DNA from: an uncultured Bacteroidota bacterium
GTDB lineage: Bacteria; Bacteroidota; Bacteroidia; Chitinophagales; Chitinophagaceae
Length of the DNA: 23,423 bases
Assembly: GCA_903912405.1 (NCBI GenBank)
Contig: CAIWHF010000096.1
Coordinates: 1 to 23,423, forward strand
Reading direction: 5' to 3'
Shown here piece after piece: positions 22,983 through 23,423 of the stretch (position 1 is its first letter; each line of letters starts with the position of its first letter). The position numbers and the translations under genes are program-made. A model generated the notes under the pieces. The model was given only the letters and a program-made list of their open reading frames with translations. It was not told the DNA's origin and did not search any database.

Positions 22983-23423
22983 ATGATCCAATTATCTACA
23001 TTGAAAAAAAGCGGCTTAACCTTAGCATTATTGCTGATTACGTTAATAAGTCGCGCACAGTTGTCGGGTACTATTACGGTGCCTAGTGTAAGTTATCCAG
23101 ACTTAGCTACTGTTATCTCTGCTCTTAATACAACAGGTGTATCTGGTGCAGTTACCGTAAACATTAATGCTGCACAAACTGCACCAACGGGAGGGTTTCG
23201 TTTAGGAAGTGCAACTTTAAATGCAAGTGTAAGTGCTACTAATACAATTACTTTTGCGAGTAACGGCAATGCAAGCAATGCAATTACTGCGGCTGCAGGT
23301 ACAATTGCTAACGGTACAACATTGGCTACTACTAATGGTTTACATGATTTTATGTTTGCTGTAAGTGGCACCGACTATGTAACTTTTAATGGTGTGGTAT
23401 TTACGGAGCCTAGCACTAATAAT
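22983..23423 (+). CDS. Exported Asn/Thr/Ala-rich surface protein, N-terminal part
   Basis: The frame is open from the ATG at 22983 to the window end (147 codons) and continues beyond it. A signal peptide is clear: MIQLSTLKKS, a hydrophobic stretch, and SRA-QLSG near residue 26. After it comes GTITVPSVSYPDLATVISAL and then low-charge sequence rich in Asn, Thr, Ala and Gly, with alternating beta-strand character. This is typical of large right-handed beta-helix or repeat proteins on Bacteroidota surfaces. Such proteins often carry a type IX secretion C-terminal domain, which would lie outside the window. It follows a dnaJ terminator and a 245-base gap, so it is a separate transcription unit. 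Function is unknown; adhesion is a guess. Confidence 0.8.
   Translation, partial: MIQLSTLKKSGLTLALLLITLISRAQLSGTITVPSVSYPDLATVISALNTTGVSGAVTVNINAAQTAPTGGFRLGSATLNASVSATNTITFASNGNASNAITAAAGTIANGTTLATTNGLHDFMFAVSGTDYVTFNGVVFTEPSTNN

Noticed and set aside
1..23423. Search for CRISPR arrays, insertion sequences, phage genes and attachment sites
   Set aside because: No spaced direct repeats, transposase or integrase motifs were found; tRNA-Asn is not followed by a duplicated 3' end inside the window.

Overview
The window comes from an AT-rich chromosome of a Bacteroidota bacterium, most likely a member of the Chitinophagales/Sphingobacteriales. This rests on several lines of evidence: promoters of the Bacteroidota housekeeping type (TTTG, about 19 bases, TAnnTTTG), of which the tRNA-Asn promoter is a perfect example; A-rich leaders in place of Shine-Dalgarno sequences; a GLPGLI protein next to a large outer-membrane beta-barrel protein; a DUF6428 gene in an arsenic operon; and a tmRNA tag (GNTQYAMAA) of the Bacteroidota pattern. 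No genus can be named from the sequence alone. Most of the window is core chromosome, with two accessory-looking parts: the arsenic operon and the surface-polymer glycosyltransferase.

Layout. 1-1771: the end of dxr (isoprenoid synthesis) followed by the site-2 protease rseP, closed by a terminator. 1825-2281: ssrA (tmRNA) with its own promoter and terminator. 2345-5719: a GtrA-like membrane protein, prfB (release factor 2, without the usual programmed frameshift) and an overlapping ABC exporter. 5771-12156: a same-strand run of an outer-membrane beta-barrel protein, a GLPGLI protein, a secreted alpha/beta hydrolase, a Nif3-family protein and a CdsZ-type zinc-ribbon protein, ending in a terminator shared with the convergent arsenic operon. 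12184-14488 (minus strand): arsR, a DUF6428 gene, acr3 and arsC, with an inverted repeat centred on the promoter -7 element. 14572-15314: two convergent small genes, a four-helix membrane protein and a probable alpha+beta barrel protein. 15394-15531: tRNA-Asn with a textbook promoter and terminator. 15549-17486 (minus): a GT2 glycosyltransferase fused to a membrane region that resembles a polyprenyl-phosphate glycosylphosphotransferase without its catalytic core. 17636-20858: rlmN, a LolC/FtsX-type permease and a FemAB/BioF2-like acyltransferase, almost without gaps. 20984-22737: grpE-dnaJ and a terminator. 22983 to the end: the first 147 codons of an exported repeat-like surface protein, after a 245-base leader with an inverted repeat and five ACCAAT copies.

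How the genes work together. Three groups concern protein quality control and translation: rseP, tmRNA and grpE-dnaJ in stress and ribosome rescue; prfB and rlmN in translation accuracy; CdsZ/Nif3 of less certain role. The ars operon is a complete arsenate-reduction and arsenite-export unit. The outer-membrane/GLPGLI/hydrolase set is an envelope module whose substrate cannot be read from the sequence. The best candidate for an undescribed protein is the glycosyltransferase fusion at 15549-17486. I did not find a phage, an insertion sequence, a CRISPR array or a clear defence system.
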